NCBI RefSeq assembly: GCF_024139115.2
Contig: NC_085141.1
Span: 66,415,675-66,479,674 of the forward strand
Length of the DNA: 64,000 bases
Direction of reading: 5' to 3'
DNA from: Armigeres subalbatus
Lineage: Eukaryota > Arthropoda > Insecta > Diptera > Culicidae
Below, piece after piece: positions 22,020 through 33,418 of the stretch (positions are counted from its first letter, which is position 1; each line of letters starts with the position of its first letter). Made by a program: the position numbers and the translations under genes. The notes beneath the pieces were generated by a model. It made no database searches, had not been told where the DNA came from, and was given only the letters and a program-made list of their open reading frames with translations.

Positions 22020-22800
22020 CTTTTTCTCTTGAATAAGAAATCTTCTTCTTTGTTGACCTTACATCGCCCTGTCAATCCAGTTTTCCGCGAGCTCATTTGT
22101 GGAGGTCAACTGCACCCACCGTTCCTAGCATTCTGACCAATGCGGTTAATATGAAGATTCTGATAGTTTTCGCCGCAAACACAGAGATTACCCTCTGAGA
22201 GCTCCACTCTGTAAAGATGTGCATTTAAATTGTAGTGATTTGACATTGTTCGAATGAAGTCTCGTCCTATTTTCAATTTTTTTTAACCATGAACGCTTCG
22301 ACACCTGCGGGCGAATTGAATACAGCCATCTACTCAACTCCCAACTTGTCCATTTCTGCTGCCAGTTTATCAATGTTTCATGACCAACTAATGTGAAAAA
22401 TTCATCAAAGCCTATCGCCTGCCCATCGTAAATATCACCTTCCAAAGCACCCACCTTAGCCAAAGAGTCCGCTTTCTCATTGCCCGGAATCGAGCAATGA
22501 GAAGGGACCCAAGCCATGATGATTGTGAATGACCGTTTCGATAGAGCACTCAAAGCTTTCCTTATCCCATTTAGAAGATACGCTGAGTGCTTCACCGGTT
22601 TCATTGACCGAATAGTCTCCGGTGATGATGGAAAAGTGGTCAGGAGGTAGAGATGCGATTTGCTCGAGTGAATAGTGTATAGCTGCTAGCTCAGCAGTAT
22701 ACACGGAACAAGGCTCTTTGAGCTTAAAATGGGCGCAATGAAAAACGTTAAAAACACCGAAGCCAGTAGAGACATCCGTTTTTCGACCCAAAAAGACTCG
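22020..22800 (-). pseudogene. I-clade LINE relic with RNase H domain
   Basis: On the minus strand from about 22790, STGFGVFNVFHCAH and CSVYTAELAAIHYSLEQIAS (the conserved Glu region) are followed by IITGDYSV. Then, in another frame, come IIMAWVPSHCSIPGNEKADS and LAK, the H-x-GNE-x-AD end of RNase H. The usual active-site TDS is changed to TGDYS. The order fits the RNase H domain downstream of RT in I-clade LINEs (the mosquito I/MosquI group, from memory). Frameshifts occur at about 22550 and 22270. The RT itself is not in the window. Confidence 0.8.
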
Positions 22801-22929
22801 AGAAAAAAAGGAAAATTACTGATAAACGATACTTACGTAACGTTAATTTTCATATTTTTTAGGAGTAACTACCATTTTGAGTTTGGAACTATTTCAGGAT
22901 CTTTTGAATTTTATTTGAGATTTCACGCG

Positions 22930-24440
22930 GAAAACGAATAAATCTCATGACGGTCAATTTTTGTGTCATTTTGCAAGCCGAAAAACCATCGTGATTATGA
23001 AAAGACTGAACTTGAATGATTAATGTCCACACAACAAATCTATTATAATTCCAGAAGTGTGCTTACTAATTAGCGCCACTGACATTAAGTTGATTCCGCT
23101 GCTAGGCAAATAATCGAGGCTCTTCGGTCACGACATCGACAGTATGACACGTTCATACATCCCGCCATGAGTGTCACACTGTCCCTTTCCGTGAAGCGCT
23201 TGGCCGCAAGGGAAGTCCCTTCGCTTCATCCCTCCTTCCCATTGTAAACCGCGGTCAGGGTGTGCTGATTGTTATTTATTAGCCAATACCGATCGCAGCT
23301 GCTGGGCTGGCTGGCCGGCCGGGACGACCCGAACAATAAAGCTATTAACCAACGAAGAAGCGTGCGCAAAATCAGAAAAACTGTCTGTTCGCTGTCTGCG
23401 CGGGTACGCTTTAGCGCTTCGCCCGAGGTGGATTAGCGTATACGGAACGGAATGACACATCACCCAACGTTGTCAACCAGCAGCAGAAGCTGCCAAGCAA
23501 ACAGTAGCCCCGGCACCACCAGCAGTCAGTGATATCAGGCGCGTAAGTGCGCTATTGTTTTTATGTCAAACACGCTTTAGCCGTTAATTGAGGGGGCGCT
23601 TGCGGCTTACAAGGGAGACCCATCACGCCTTGCCCTTAGCGACTGCTGCAGAACTCGATGATTAACGATCATTGCCACCGGACAGCAAGTGAGATCCTAA
23701 ATAAGCTTTATGATCTGGTACTATTAATCACAAGTGTAGGGATATTCATGATCATATTGAATTTAGTGAAACGTTCTTCATATATGAATTTACAGATCGT
23801 CAAATAATAATAATTATCACATAAAAGAGGAATATGATATTTATTATTCATAGAGAAACGGTTTGTGAATTTGTAGAGTGAATGTAATATTAACGCTTGC
23901 AAATATATGAGTCACGTTTCTTATAATGCATGCTATCAAACAAAGACTAACAGTGAATCAGTTGACATTTAGCGCATTCACTATTAAGCAGTAAATCTTT
24001 GGATTTATATGACGAAGTGGCTTTAAACTAAACTATGAAGGGATTACCACCAGTCAGAAATTGTCTATTCACGTCAGTCTACGAGATTAATAGAAAACTA
24101 GAAGTCAATAATGACAGTAGTTAAGATTATTATCCACGCTTCCTTATTGTAGGAATAATTGCTTTTTTGTTATCTTCATATTATTGAAACTTTTTGCGAA
24201 AAGACGACGGTTTCGTGCAATATTGGCACAACCCAAAGTTTTTCGTTTTGTACATTTTGATGGCAAAGCTCGGAAATCGGTATGAAGTTTCACAATATAT
24301 CGAATATTATGCATATTTCGATTTTTCCGAAAATTCATATATTCATATATTCATACATCTATAAATTTGTCAATTTTTGTGTTTTCAGCAGGAAAGAAAT
24401 ATACAAAACTAATCATTTTTTATCAACACATGCAAAAATA
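22930..24440 (+). other. ADAMTS intron, apparently unique
   Basis: No repeat with clear ends. 23090-23690 is GC-richer and has balanced composition, unlike the flanking AT-rich DNA. It is a candidate for conserved regulatory sequence, but no motif can be named. Confidence 0.35.
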
Positions 24441-24644
24441 TACCGTCATTGGGGATGACAATGGGTCTGGGGGGTGAGAATGGGTCATCGTTCTCACCGG
24501 AAGCCTGAAGATCATAGAGCAAAATCGTTCGTTTAGTCTTCTCGCCCTCAGATACATTCAATCCATTCTACAAGCATTCTAAGTAGTTGAAACAGTGACC
24601 CATTCTCACCCTCATTTGACCCATTGTCACCCCCGACGACGGTA
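24441..24644. mobile_element. Small TACCGTC-ended palindromic MITE
   Basis: TA-flanked, starting taccgtcattggggatgaca and ending ccccgacgacggta. Next to the ends, gacaatgggtc and gacccattgtcac are inverted, and further in, gtgagaatgggtca and tgacccattctcac form another inverted pair. The ends relate it to 15596-16301. Confidence 0.75.
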
Positions 24645-24719
24645 GGTGAAATTTGAAATAATTACCCAAATATGGAAGTTTCTTTTTTTAAGGTTTGAGT
24701 TTTTTGAGTTTCTGAAAAT

Positions 24720-25073
24720 TTGCAGATTTTGGGTTGTGTTCTTCGATATGTACTTCAACCTAAACCGGAGGTAGGCGAACAAGACAGAAGCGTATGTAAT
24801 CACTTAAGTGCCCGTATTGTTAGATACACAGTCCAAGATTGGGTTGGCAAACACTACGATCCGGCTCTGGCTACTGGTAGCAGGACTATCAATATTCCTA
24901 CCAGAGAAATAAATAAATGTCATTCAGCACATAACCAGGTTCAAGGTTTTACGTCTCTCTTAGCCAATCAGCTTCACGAGAGGGTCGAACCAAGAAAGAC
25001 CAAACGAAATTTCGTATTAGTAGTACCCTTGAAGTTTGTTGAGGCGAGTGCAACAAAAAGATTTCCGGAGTAG
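24720..25073 (+). other. 117-residue open frame, unrecognised
   Basis: The frame opens with TTG, not ATG, and includes SARIVRYTVQDWVGKHYDPA, LATGSRTINIPTREINKC and FTSLLANQLHERVEPRKTKR. I do not recognise a family. Composition looks more protein-like than the surrounding intron, and it sits between two MITEs and ends at the first base of the CGG element at 25071. A relic of a retroelement polyprotein or a chance frame are both possible. There is no splice-site support for a host exon. Confidence 0.2.
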
Positions 25074-25200
25074 AGCTGTGCGCCGCCGCCGACACTTATT
25101 GACGTACGCCGACGCCGGTCAAGGTGTCGGCGGCGCGCCATACGCCGGTTAGCTCCACGCCGCCGAATTTCGTATTTCACGCCGATGATTGGCCAACACA
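25071..25200 (+). mobile_element. CGG-rich element (TAGAGSTGTGCGCC start), copy A
   Basis: Starts tagagctgtgcgccgccgcc and is built of gccg words, ending around cacgccgatgattgg. Similar GC-rich blocks lie at 29100-29250 (minus) and 43789-43925 (plus), with the shared order gtgcgccg ... cgtgaatcggcg. TAGAG starts recall the hAT-like element at 12692, but the far end is not identified. Confidence 0.55.
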
Positions 25201-25319
25201 AAAATCACAGTATGCAGTGCGTTTGCATCTGCCGAAACAAGGCAATTTATCAGGCATTAATTAAATAGCTATTATACCTTTAGCAGATTTGTTTGCTTTT
25301 AACTCTGTTACTTTTACCC

Positions 25320-25520
25320 GCACGCAAAAAAAGCGTTCATGAATTCGTGAACTAACGAGTTCACGGTGTATTTTTTCGTGAACAACAGTCACGGATTCGG
25401 GAATACAGTCACGTTTTCTGGAACGTTCTGGAAAACGTGACTGGTATTCCCGAATCCATGAATAAAATCACGGTGTATTTTTGCTAGTTCACGAATTCGG
25501 GAACGCATTTTTTTGCGTGC
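25320..25520. mobile_element. Palindromic MITE with GCACGCAAAAAAA ends
   Basis: The ends gcacgcaaaaaaagcgttc and gaacgcatttttttgcgtgc are inverted. Further in, gtgaactaacgag/tagttcac and cggattcgggaata/tattcccgaatcc are also inverted. It is about 200 bp of nearly continuous hairpin. Confidence 0.75.
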
Positions 25521-25706
25521 GCATTGGAATGTTAAATGTTAGGTCATCTAAGAACTTCTTGGTTACAGACGATGTACTTCTAATCTCAACTTCATGTGGA
25601 ATAACCTCATTCTTGTCGTATTGGGTGGTTCATCATGTTTTTAAAGGTTTTAATGTTACATATCTTGATTGATCTAGTGCTTATATACGCAGCTTCATGT
25701 CAACAC

Positions 25707-26030
25707 TACCCGGGCAGAAGCCATAAACACAATAACAAAACATGATATGGACTTGATTTACATAAGAGATAAAAGAACAGGCAATAATATCAAAAATTGC
25801 ACCGAAATATCATTTAAATATCAAGACTTGCTATGGATGAGAGCAAACTAATGGCACATGATATTGATTACTTCTCACAAATAGCATAACTTGATCTCCT
25901 CATAATATTTTAGTGCAAAATATTGATATTGTCGACTGATCTTTTATCTCTTATATCAATCATGTTCATATCTCATTTTGCTATCTAATAAACATGTGAT
26001 ATTATTGAGCTATTTTCTTCTACTCGGGTA
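25707..26030. mobile_element. TA-flanked MITE with TACCCGGGCAGAAG ends
   Basis: The ends tacccgggcagaag and cttctactcgggta are inverted with TA at both edges. Inner pairs include taagagataaaaga and tcttttatctctta. Confidence 0.65.
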
Positions 26031-26479
26031 TGAATGTTGGATTTTGATTCCCAGTCTGGTAGGATTTTTTTAAACTTCCCTGGGCATTACGATGGCCTCG
26101 GGATATGCGAATGGTAACTTGGCTTATGGAGCAGGAGCACGATGGGGCATGTGACCCACAAAATTTAACATTTTTTAACTCCTCCTTGTACTTAAATTGC
26201 CAGAATTGTTCTGAAAACAAACTGGTTTCAATTTATCACCCAACAAGCGGATGGCAGATTTAAATACAGTTCTTCATAAGAACCATACAGAGATTGTATA
26301 ATAATTTGGCATATACAATTTCGGAAGATTTTAATACAATTGTTGTATAGAAATCTTACAGATTTGTATTATTTTAATACAATATCTGTATGAAAAACTT
26401 ACAGAATTGTATACGCCAAGATTTTATACAATAATTGTCAGATTTGTTTTTTGGGTATAGGTATTGATAAACAATTCCC

Positions 26480-28920
26480 AAAGAAATTTCTTGGTTTTCC
26501 TGAAATAATTTCCGAAGGAAGTCCTGGAGAAAGATCTGAAGGAATACATGAAAAAAATTCTTAGAGTCTTGAGGAATTTCTGGATTTATCCCCGTAGTAA
26601 TTTTTGGAGGATTTTTTGAAGGAATCCCTGGAGAAAATTCCGAAGAAATTCTTGGAGGAATGTCCAAAGATTTTTTTTAAGAATTTCGGTAATTCTTTAG
26701 GAGTTCCTTTGGAAATTGCTCTAGGAATTCGTACGGAGATATCCGAAAATTCGTCCTAGAATTTTGAAAGGAAATGGCGGTGAAAATTCCGAACTAGATG
26801 AATTTCCGAAGCAGAACAGATACACTTACGCGAAGCCCGCAACAGTGTAATCCAACAGAATAATAAATAGGTTCACAATACTTTACTTTGATAAAGTATT
26901 CCCAAATAAATTTCTTGGTTTTCTTGAAATAATTTTCGAAGGAAGTCCTGAAGTCCTGAACACGAATTCTTAGAGTTTTGAGGTATTTCTGGATCCCTGA
27001 AGGAATTCTTGGAGGAATGTTCAAAGCATTTCTTTAAGAAATTCAAGGAAGTCGGTAATTCCTATAGGAGTTCCTTTGGAAATTATATCTGATACAGTCA
27101 AACGTTCCTGAAGGGAGGAGTGGAATATAAGGAAGGAGTGGAATAGAAAATCCTTGGAAAGCTGTTTGAAGGGACCATCACAGTAACCCTGAAATATATT
27201 TTTTGAAACGGCATAATTTGCTTCCATGAGTCGATATCGAGTCATAGAACATCGACTCATGGAGGTTTGACTGTATCTGGCAATTCGTCCTAGAATTTTG
27301 GAAGAAAATGGTGTAGGAAATTCCGAAGAAAGTACTACATGAATTTCCGAGGGATGAAATGTCTTATGGAATATATAAGAATTTCCTTTCAACAGTGTAA
27401 TCCAACAGACTAATAAAAATATTAGCATTCCTATTTGAGCTATCCGAGGAATGGCTTCTTTGAGGAAGGGCGCAGCAAATCCATTACAACTGTGGGGAAG
27501 TGTACCCATCTACATGGTTAGAAATTTTTGAAGATTTACTAGAATGAGTTTCTTGATGACCGAATTAATTCCGTAATATATTTCCTAAGGAATTATTGAA
27601 CAAAATCTTGCAGTTAATTCCCAAGGAATTTTTGAAAATATCCGAATATCCGCCATCTCATAAAGTCAAAACTGAGTTTGTTTTACTACTGTCCAGATTT
27701 TCGAAGAATTTTTTGGAGAAATATAGGAATTTTTATTTACATTCCAATAGCTATCTGTTTGAAAACCCCATCGAAAATTCCTTTTAGGATTCCTTAGGAT
27801 ATTCCTCCAGAAATTCATTTAAAAATTCTGTTCGAAAATCTTTTCAAGTTTTTTTTTCGGTTATTCCTTCAATAGTTGAGTCGGAAATTCCTCCAGGAAT
27901 TTCTTGGAAAATCTCTTCAGAAAAGCCACCAGGAATCAATTTGGACATTCGTCCAGGGATTCCTTCGGAACTTCATCCAGGAAATCCTTAGGAAATTCCT
28001 AAATCCTTAGTAAACCGTACAAAATTCCTGCATGAATAATTCCGGAGCGAATTCTAATTTAGAGAAATTTTTAAATGAATTTTCAAGGAAGTTATTTGAG
28101 TGACAAACTTATTTTCAATTGAAAACAGTTAAACAACGATTCAACAAAATTGAAGGAGCTTACAAACGAAATTTCCGAAGATTTCCCATGCTTCTTTGTT
28201 TGACAGCGGGCTTATTTTAGCAAAGAATCGTGATACTGGCCTGACCAGTCGAATTTCGATACTTTTTGAAAACATGAATAGGTCTAATCCACAGGAATTC
28301 TTGGAAGAGTTGTTAAATGAATTTTTGGAGGAATGTTTGAAAGAATTCCTATAGAAAGTTCGGAAAGAATTCCTGGAAAAAGTTCTAAATAAATTCCAGA
28401 GAGAAATTAAGAAAGAAAATCAAAAATATCTTCCTAGAGTCTTCCTACATTCTTTTATGAATTACTGGAAAAAGTTTTATTGGAAATTTCTAGAAGAAAT
28501 TCCCGACGGAATTTCTAAAAAAAAAATTTCTAAAAAAATTCTAAAAAAATCCTAAGTCAAATTCCAAAGTTTTTCTTCTAAAGGGATTGCCGAATGTATT
28601 CCTAAAGCAGTGTCCGTAGGTATTCCTATAGAAATTCTCGAAAGATTTTCAAATGGTATTTTCTAAGGAATTCTTGAAGGAATTTTCTAAGGAATCTTAA
28701 AAAAAGAGTTTTCGAATTCGCAAAAGACTCCGTAAAGGAATTTCCGAAACAATCCCTAAAGTAATTTTTATGGAAATTCTTGAAGGAATTTTTGAAGAAA
28801 TTTCAGTACAAATTTCCGAAGAAATACCCAAATAAATTTTCAAAGGGAATTCTTAGAGGAAGTTATGAAGGAATTCATTGGGAAAATTCTAAATGAATTC
28901 TTATAGGTAATACCTTTTTC
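26480..28920. repeat. Degenerate GGAATTCC-rich tract I
   Basis: Dense, imperfect repetition of ggaattcctgaaggaa/ttcctggagaa-like words, with ggaat or attcc every 10-25 bases on both strands. No clean unit can be aligned. It is interrupted by a MITE at 27093-27275. Similar tracts occur at 31870-33418, 35270-38720 and 43930-44520. 24-25-bp ordered versions occur at 31380-31870 and 46430-46795, which suggests the tracts are decayed minisatellite. Confidence 0.7.
27093..27275 (-). mobile_element. MITE, TACAGTCAAACCTCC family, copy 2
   Basis: Inverted relative to copy 1 at 3576-3784. It ends ggaggtttgactgta at 27261-27275 and begins tacagtcaaacgttcctg at 27093. TA on both sides. Confidence 0.75.
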
Positions 28921-28924
28921 GAAT

Positions 28925-28975
28925 TTTCTGAGGAATATCTGTGAAGCGGCAATGTCGTAGTGGAGGATGTAATGC
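28925..28975 (+). repeat. SINE tail fragment
   Basis: gaagcggcaatgtcgtagtg followed by gaggatgtaatgc matches the 3' part of the SINE at 18567-18798 (gaggcggcaatgtcccagtg). Confidence 0.5.
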
Positions 28976-29099
28976 AAACTTTTGCTGTGGAGATACAATC
29001 TATTAGGATGTCCACCCCATCAGTCTGACTGGAGCTAGCAATTGTACAAAAAAAAACCCTAAAATTCATTGAAAAGCATCATGTGCCGCGTATTTTATT

Positions 29100-29250
29100 T
29101 CTCTGCTCAAAGTTCTTCCCGCCGATTCACGCCGCCGCCGCCGCCGCCGAATATTGCTTACGGCGTGACGCCGCCGACGCCGCCGCCGCCGGTGTAAAAA
29201 TGGCCTTACGCCGCCGCCGCTCACAAATACTTCGGCGCACAGGTCTCCGG
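29100..29250 (-). mobile_element. CGG-rich element, copy B
   Basis: On the minus strand it begins about ctgtgcgccgaag and runs through long gcggcggcg blocks to cgtgaatcggcggg, as in copies A and C. The CGG triplet runs are the longest of the three copies. The ends are not defined. Confidence 0.55.
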
Positions 29251-29964
29251 AGGCAAGCTCGTTTCATCTGGGAGGATGCTTTAAGCTGCGGATTTTAATT
29301 TGTTGTTATTTTCAGAATTGGGATTCATAATGCATTACATGACAGGTTCATAGTTATTATTTGAATCTGTCTACTGTATGTTTGTATACTTTTCATTTTT
29401 TTAAGTATGTTTACTTACCTAATATGTTTTAATAATTTCAATTAAGTGAAGTTTTACTATAATCACTTAAATTTTTTGAAGTAGGACTACGTCTGTGCTT
29501 TCTATGAGTTTGAACGTTAATATCTTAACCGTTTCTAGATAGAATATCAATTTTTTGGCCCATTCGATCAGAAAAGAGTCAACGCTTCTTTGTATTGTTC
29601 TAAACATTCAGTTAGAACAAAATTTCACGTAGAGCACGAAAACACCGGTAGCTGAGACGAGACTTGCAAAGACGCTGCTTCTTTTTTCCTTGTTTTGACT
29701 CTTGTTCTTCTTTTCATCACAGTTGACCATGGAAATTCTGTTTCACCTAATGTCGAATTCGTCGAATAAAAAAACATTTTCAGTTCCATCTGTCATTGGA
29801 TATGTTGGTGTGCGTAGCATCGTGTTTGTTTTGATTCGAAACATATGATCCAGGACATCCAGTGCACTGGCAGTGCGTTGGCCTTGACTAATCAGATCAT
29901 GATAAATAAAAATGTTTAAGTGCGTGAACTGATTTTTGCGGATAATGGAATTTACTTTTGGGCG

Positions 29965-30888
29965 ACGAGCTCGGTGGTCTAGTGGCTACCGCTTCTGCCT
30001 TATAAGCAGGAGGTCGTGGATTCAATTCCAGGCTCGTCCCTTTCCTACTTTGTATTTCTATCATAGTTCTTTCTGTGTTTCACGTTCTACCAACACGATT
30101 CCTACTGTTATAACCAGGCGGGTGCTAAGCTGTCAAATATTTGTTGCCTCCAATCGAGCGAATGCCGACGGCACTAACACTACGCCGTAGTCTATGAAAA
30201 ATAAACACTGCAGTGAGTGAGAATGTTCTGAAACGCATAAAGTTTGGATAATGCAAGAAACAACTGTTTCTGCTCAGCACAAAGTTTCTTCTACCAACAT
30301 AATTATTTATCTGCATATTTCGCGAAAGGAATAAACTGAAAACACTACATTTTTACGGATTTGGTGTATTTTGTTCGTTGCAATCTTTAATTTAATATGT
30401 GCTTTCGAAACCACTCTCTCTTGTAAAAACGGTAAACATTATATTTTTTTACAAATACCACCACAATTTATGATAGTATATGAACATTTTGACATTGGAG
30501 TATGAATTTATGCGCCAAATAAGAGGGTACTGTCATACTTGCCAAACTCCATATGATAAAAATCCGTTGTCGCCCCTCTGATTATAACCTTCCACACTAA
30601 CAATTCCAAAAAAAACCTCCCGTGGCACATATGAGAGGTCGTAGAGTTTCTGCAACTTTCTTATGTAGGTGCCCAACCAATCATCCTTTCTCTTCCACAG
30701 CATTCGCAAGGACGTGGCTAGGACAGATCTGGACTATTGGAGAGTGCATTGCTTCCATCTAAGAGATAGTGATTAGTCCCAAATCAATATCTGTGGTAAC
30801 GGATGAAAGTGATGCTACTCTCATACAATAATCCAGGCTTGTACCACCTACGAATTTGTGCGAATTGCTCAATGCTAATGCTAATGCT
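29965..30888 (+). mobile_element. tRNA-derived SINE with 21-bp target duplication, split by a hAT-like MITE
   Basis: The head at 29965-30040 has gtggtctagtggctaccgc (A box) and gtggattcaattcc (B box). A tRNA-Ile(UAU)-like anticodon loop, cttataa, sits between ctgc and gcag. The 3' tail is (tgctaa)n. A 21-bp TSD lies at 29944-29964 and 30889-30909. Removing the nested element 30115-30580 leaves a SINE of about 450 bp. Its head relates to the segment at 13345-13976. Confidence 0.85.
30115..30580 (+). mobile_element. hAT-like non-autonomous element, copy 2
   Basis: 466 bp, near-identical to 12145-12611, with the 8-bp flanks gttataac and attataac (7 of 8 match). It is inserted in the SINE body, so this family was active after the SINE landed. 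Confidence 0.85.
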
Positions 30889-31379
30889 AATGGAATTTAC
30901 TTTTGGGCGGCGGATATATGTATTTAATTATATTCTATAATCCCGTGCACATTTTTATACCAAGAATTCCGCATAGAATTCATGTAACGAAGATTTTCTA
31001 TTCTACAAGAATTCATCTAATAAATCAAATTGAAATTCCAATCACAACGTATTTCTGCAAAAGTTTTTTTTTCTTGGAACACACTGAGAAGCATGTGATA
31101 AAAAATCTCCAGGAAACGCAATTTTTTTTCCTCGCCACCCCTTCTGATAAAGGTAGCCTCACACCTCGGGAATATTTTCCGCCGGATTTTGGGCCCCGTG
31201 CATTTTCAATGGGGCCGGGATTTTGATTTTCCGTGCCCAAATCCTGAAAACAAAAATACAGGGGGAAAAAATCTGCGGACCAAATTCCTGAGTTGAGAGG
31301 CTACATTAATGCTAGGAGTTCCTTCTGAAATAAACCAACATAGAAAACACAATAACGTTTTGCTTCGGAAGTTGCTTCA

Positions 31380-31870
31380 GGAATTCCCCCGCAGGTTTCG
31401 TCTCTACATGTTCCTTGAAGAAATTCTACGAAACTTCCTTGAGGAATTTTTTCCGGAAGTTCCATGAAGGAATCCTCAGAAAGTTCCTTGAAGGATTCAT
31501 CCGAAGGTTTCTTCAGGATTTCCTCAGAAAGTTCCTTCAGGATTTCCTCCGGAAGTTCCTTCGGGATTTCCTTCAGGAATTCCTCCGGAAGTTCCTCCAG
31601 GAGAATTTCTTGAAAGAACTTCCGGTAGAACTCCTCCAAGAACTTCCGGGAGAGCTCTCCACTTCCAGAGGAATTCCTCAAGGAGCTTCCGGAAGAATTC
31701 CTCAAGGAACTTCCGGAGGAATTCTTCAAGGAACTTCCAGAGGAATTCCTTAAAGACCTTCCGAAGGAATTTCTCAATAAACTTCCGGAGGAATTCCTCA
31801 AGGAACTTCCGGAGGAATTCTTCAAGGAACTTCCGGAGGAATTCCTCAAAGAACTTTCAGAGGAATTCCT
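31380..31870. repeat. 24-bp minisatellite (GGAATTCCTCAAGGAACTTC)
   Basis: Clear units of 24 bp (ggaattcctcaaggaacttc plus cgga) run from about 31640 to 31850 and, less regularly, from 31380. Because 24 is a multiple of 3, both strands stay open (182 residues on the minus strand, 112 on the plus strand), giving NSSGSSLR-type repeats with no protein homology. Confidence 0.8.
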
Positions 31871-33418
31871 TCAAACTAATTCCTAAAGCAACTTTCAGAG
31901 CTAGATATTGCTAGAAGATTTCTAAAGGAATTCATCTAGAAGGGATCTCTTGGAAAAAAAATATCGAGAAATACCTGAAAGATATCGCTAATGAATTCAA
32001 GAAAGGATTACTGGAATTAAAATCTGAAACGCGCAAAAGAGTTTTTGGAAGAATTTCAAAATAAATTCTGGGTATTATTTAAGAAAGAATTCTATTCGGT
32101 ATTCTTCAAATATATTTTTCTGACAATTCTTAGCGGATTTTGTGAACGGGTTTCAAGAAGAATTCCCAAACTATTTCCATCCACCGACCTAATTTAGGAC
32201 ACAATCTGTGAGAAAAAAAACCCTGAATGAACTTATGAATAACTTCCCTAAAAATAATTTTTAAAACTAAATCTAGACAACAGTACCGGATTAATTTCAT
32301 TTAAAACTACAATAACAAATATAACAAAACCCCCGGAAAAAAAAAATTCATTGCGCATTTTATTTGAATAACAGACAGTTTCGTTTTTCCCTCTGCTTGT
32401 TTATACCGCCCAGTCCCACCCACTCACATGGTTTTGACAGTGAACCCGGTGCGAAAACGTGAAACAACACAGTGCGAACCCGACAGCTTTGGGGTTGGAA
32501 CTAGTGCGAACCTAGTTCCAACCTGAGCGAATAAAAAAACACTTTGACAGCACTTAGGTTGGAACTTTTTAAAAACGAATTCGACATAAGTCCCGTATAG
32601 GCTCTTCTTAGCCCAATAAAATGTTTCATGTTACATGTTTCAATGTTACATATTTTTTTTATAATGATTTACACAGCAGAATTAAAACACATATTCGTAA
32701 CTATTTGACATAAGGCTTCCCGTCTAATTTGGATTACTCTTCGAAGTCTTCGTAAAACAAAAATCATGCGAAAATAAATTATGGGATACCAATACTTTCA
32801 AACAAAAAGCTGTTGGATTCCACTGGCGGCGCCAGAGTTTTGGTAGTGGTGGAGCACTTGCATTTTTGGCCTAATTGGTTCATTTATAATTTGGCATCAG
32901 TAGCACAAACTATAATTGAAAGCGAAAATCAGTCAGGCAGTTTCAAGTTTTCCGAAATTTTAGTGCATTTTATCGTCTGTTATTGAAAAGGTCACCAAGG
33001 TCCAGGAATGTTTCAGCATATTTTTCAAAAAAAAAATCCAATTCCAAATCCAATTACCACAATTACCACAAATGACCACAATTCTTCGGATATTCTTAAG
33101 AATTCCTAGGGAATTATCCTCTGACATTGTTTCATAAATATCTTAAATAATTCTCAAAGTAATACCTCCGGGATTTTTCCAAAAAAAATCAAGAATACTT
33201 CCAGAAATTTTTCGAAAATTATTTCAGGAATGGCTTCGGATACCATCGAAAATTCAATTCCGTCGGAAATTTCTCCAATAATTTCTCCGGAATTCCCAGC
33301 AAGAATTTTTAACGGAATTGTCAAAGAAACTCCTTAAGACATTTCCGATATTCTTAAATTCCTCCAAGAACTCTTTAGGATTTCCCCAGAAAATCTTCCG
33401 TAAATAACTTCGGAGATA
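31871..33418. repeat. Degenerate GGAATTCC-rich tract II and spacer
   Basis: Decayed attcc/ggaat words at 31870-32160 and 33060-33418. The middle part (32200-33050) is AT-rich spacer with no recognised feature. Confidence 0.5.

Noticed and set aside
24974..25201. Arg-rich minus-strand frame
   Set aside because: It is the translation of the CGG-rich element.
31301..31849. 182-residue minus-strand frame (NSSGSSLR repeats)
   Set aside because: It is a read-through of a 24-bp minisatellite; unit length divisible by 3 keeps the frame open on both strands.
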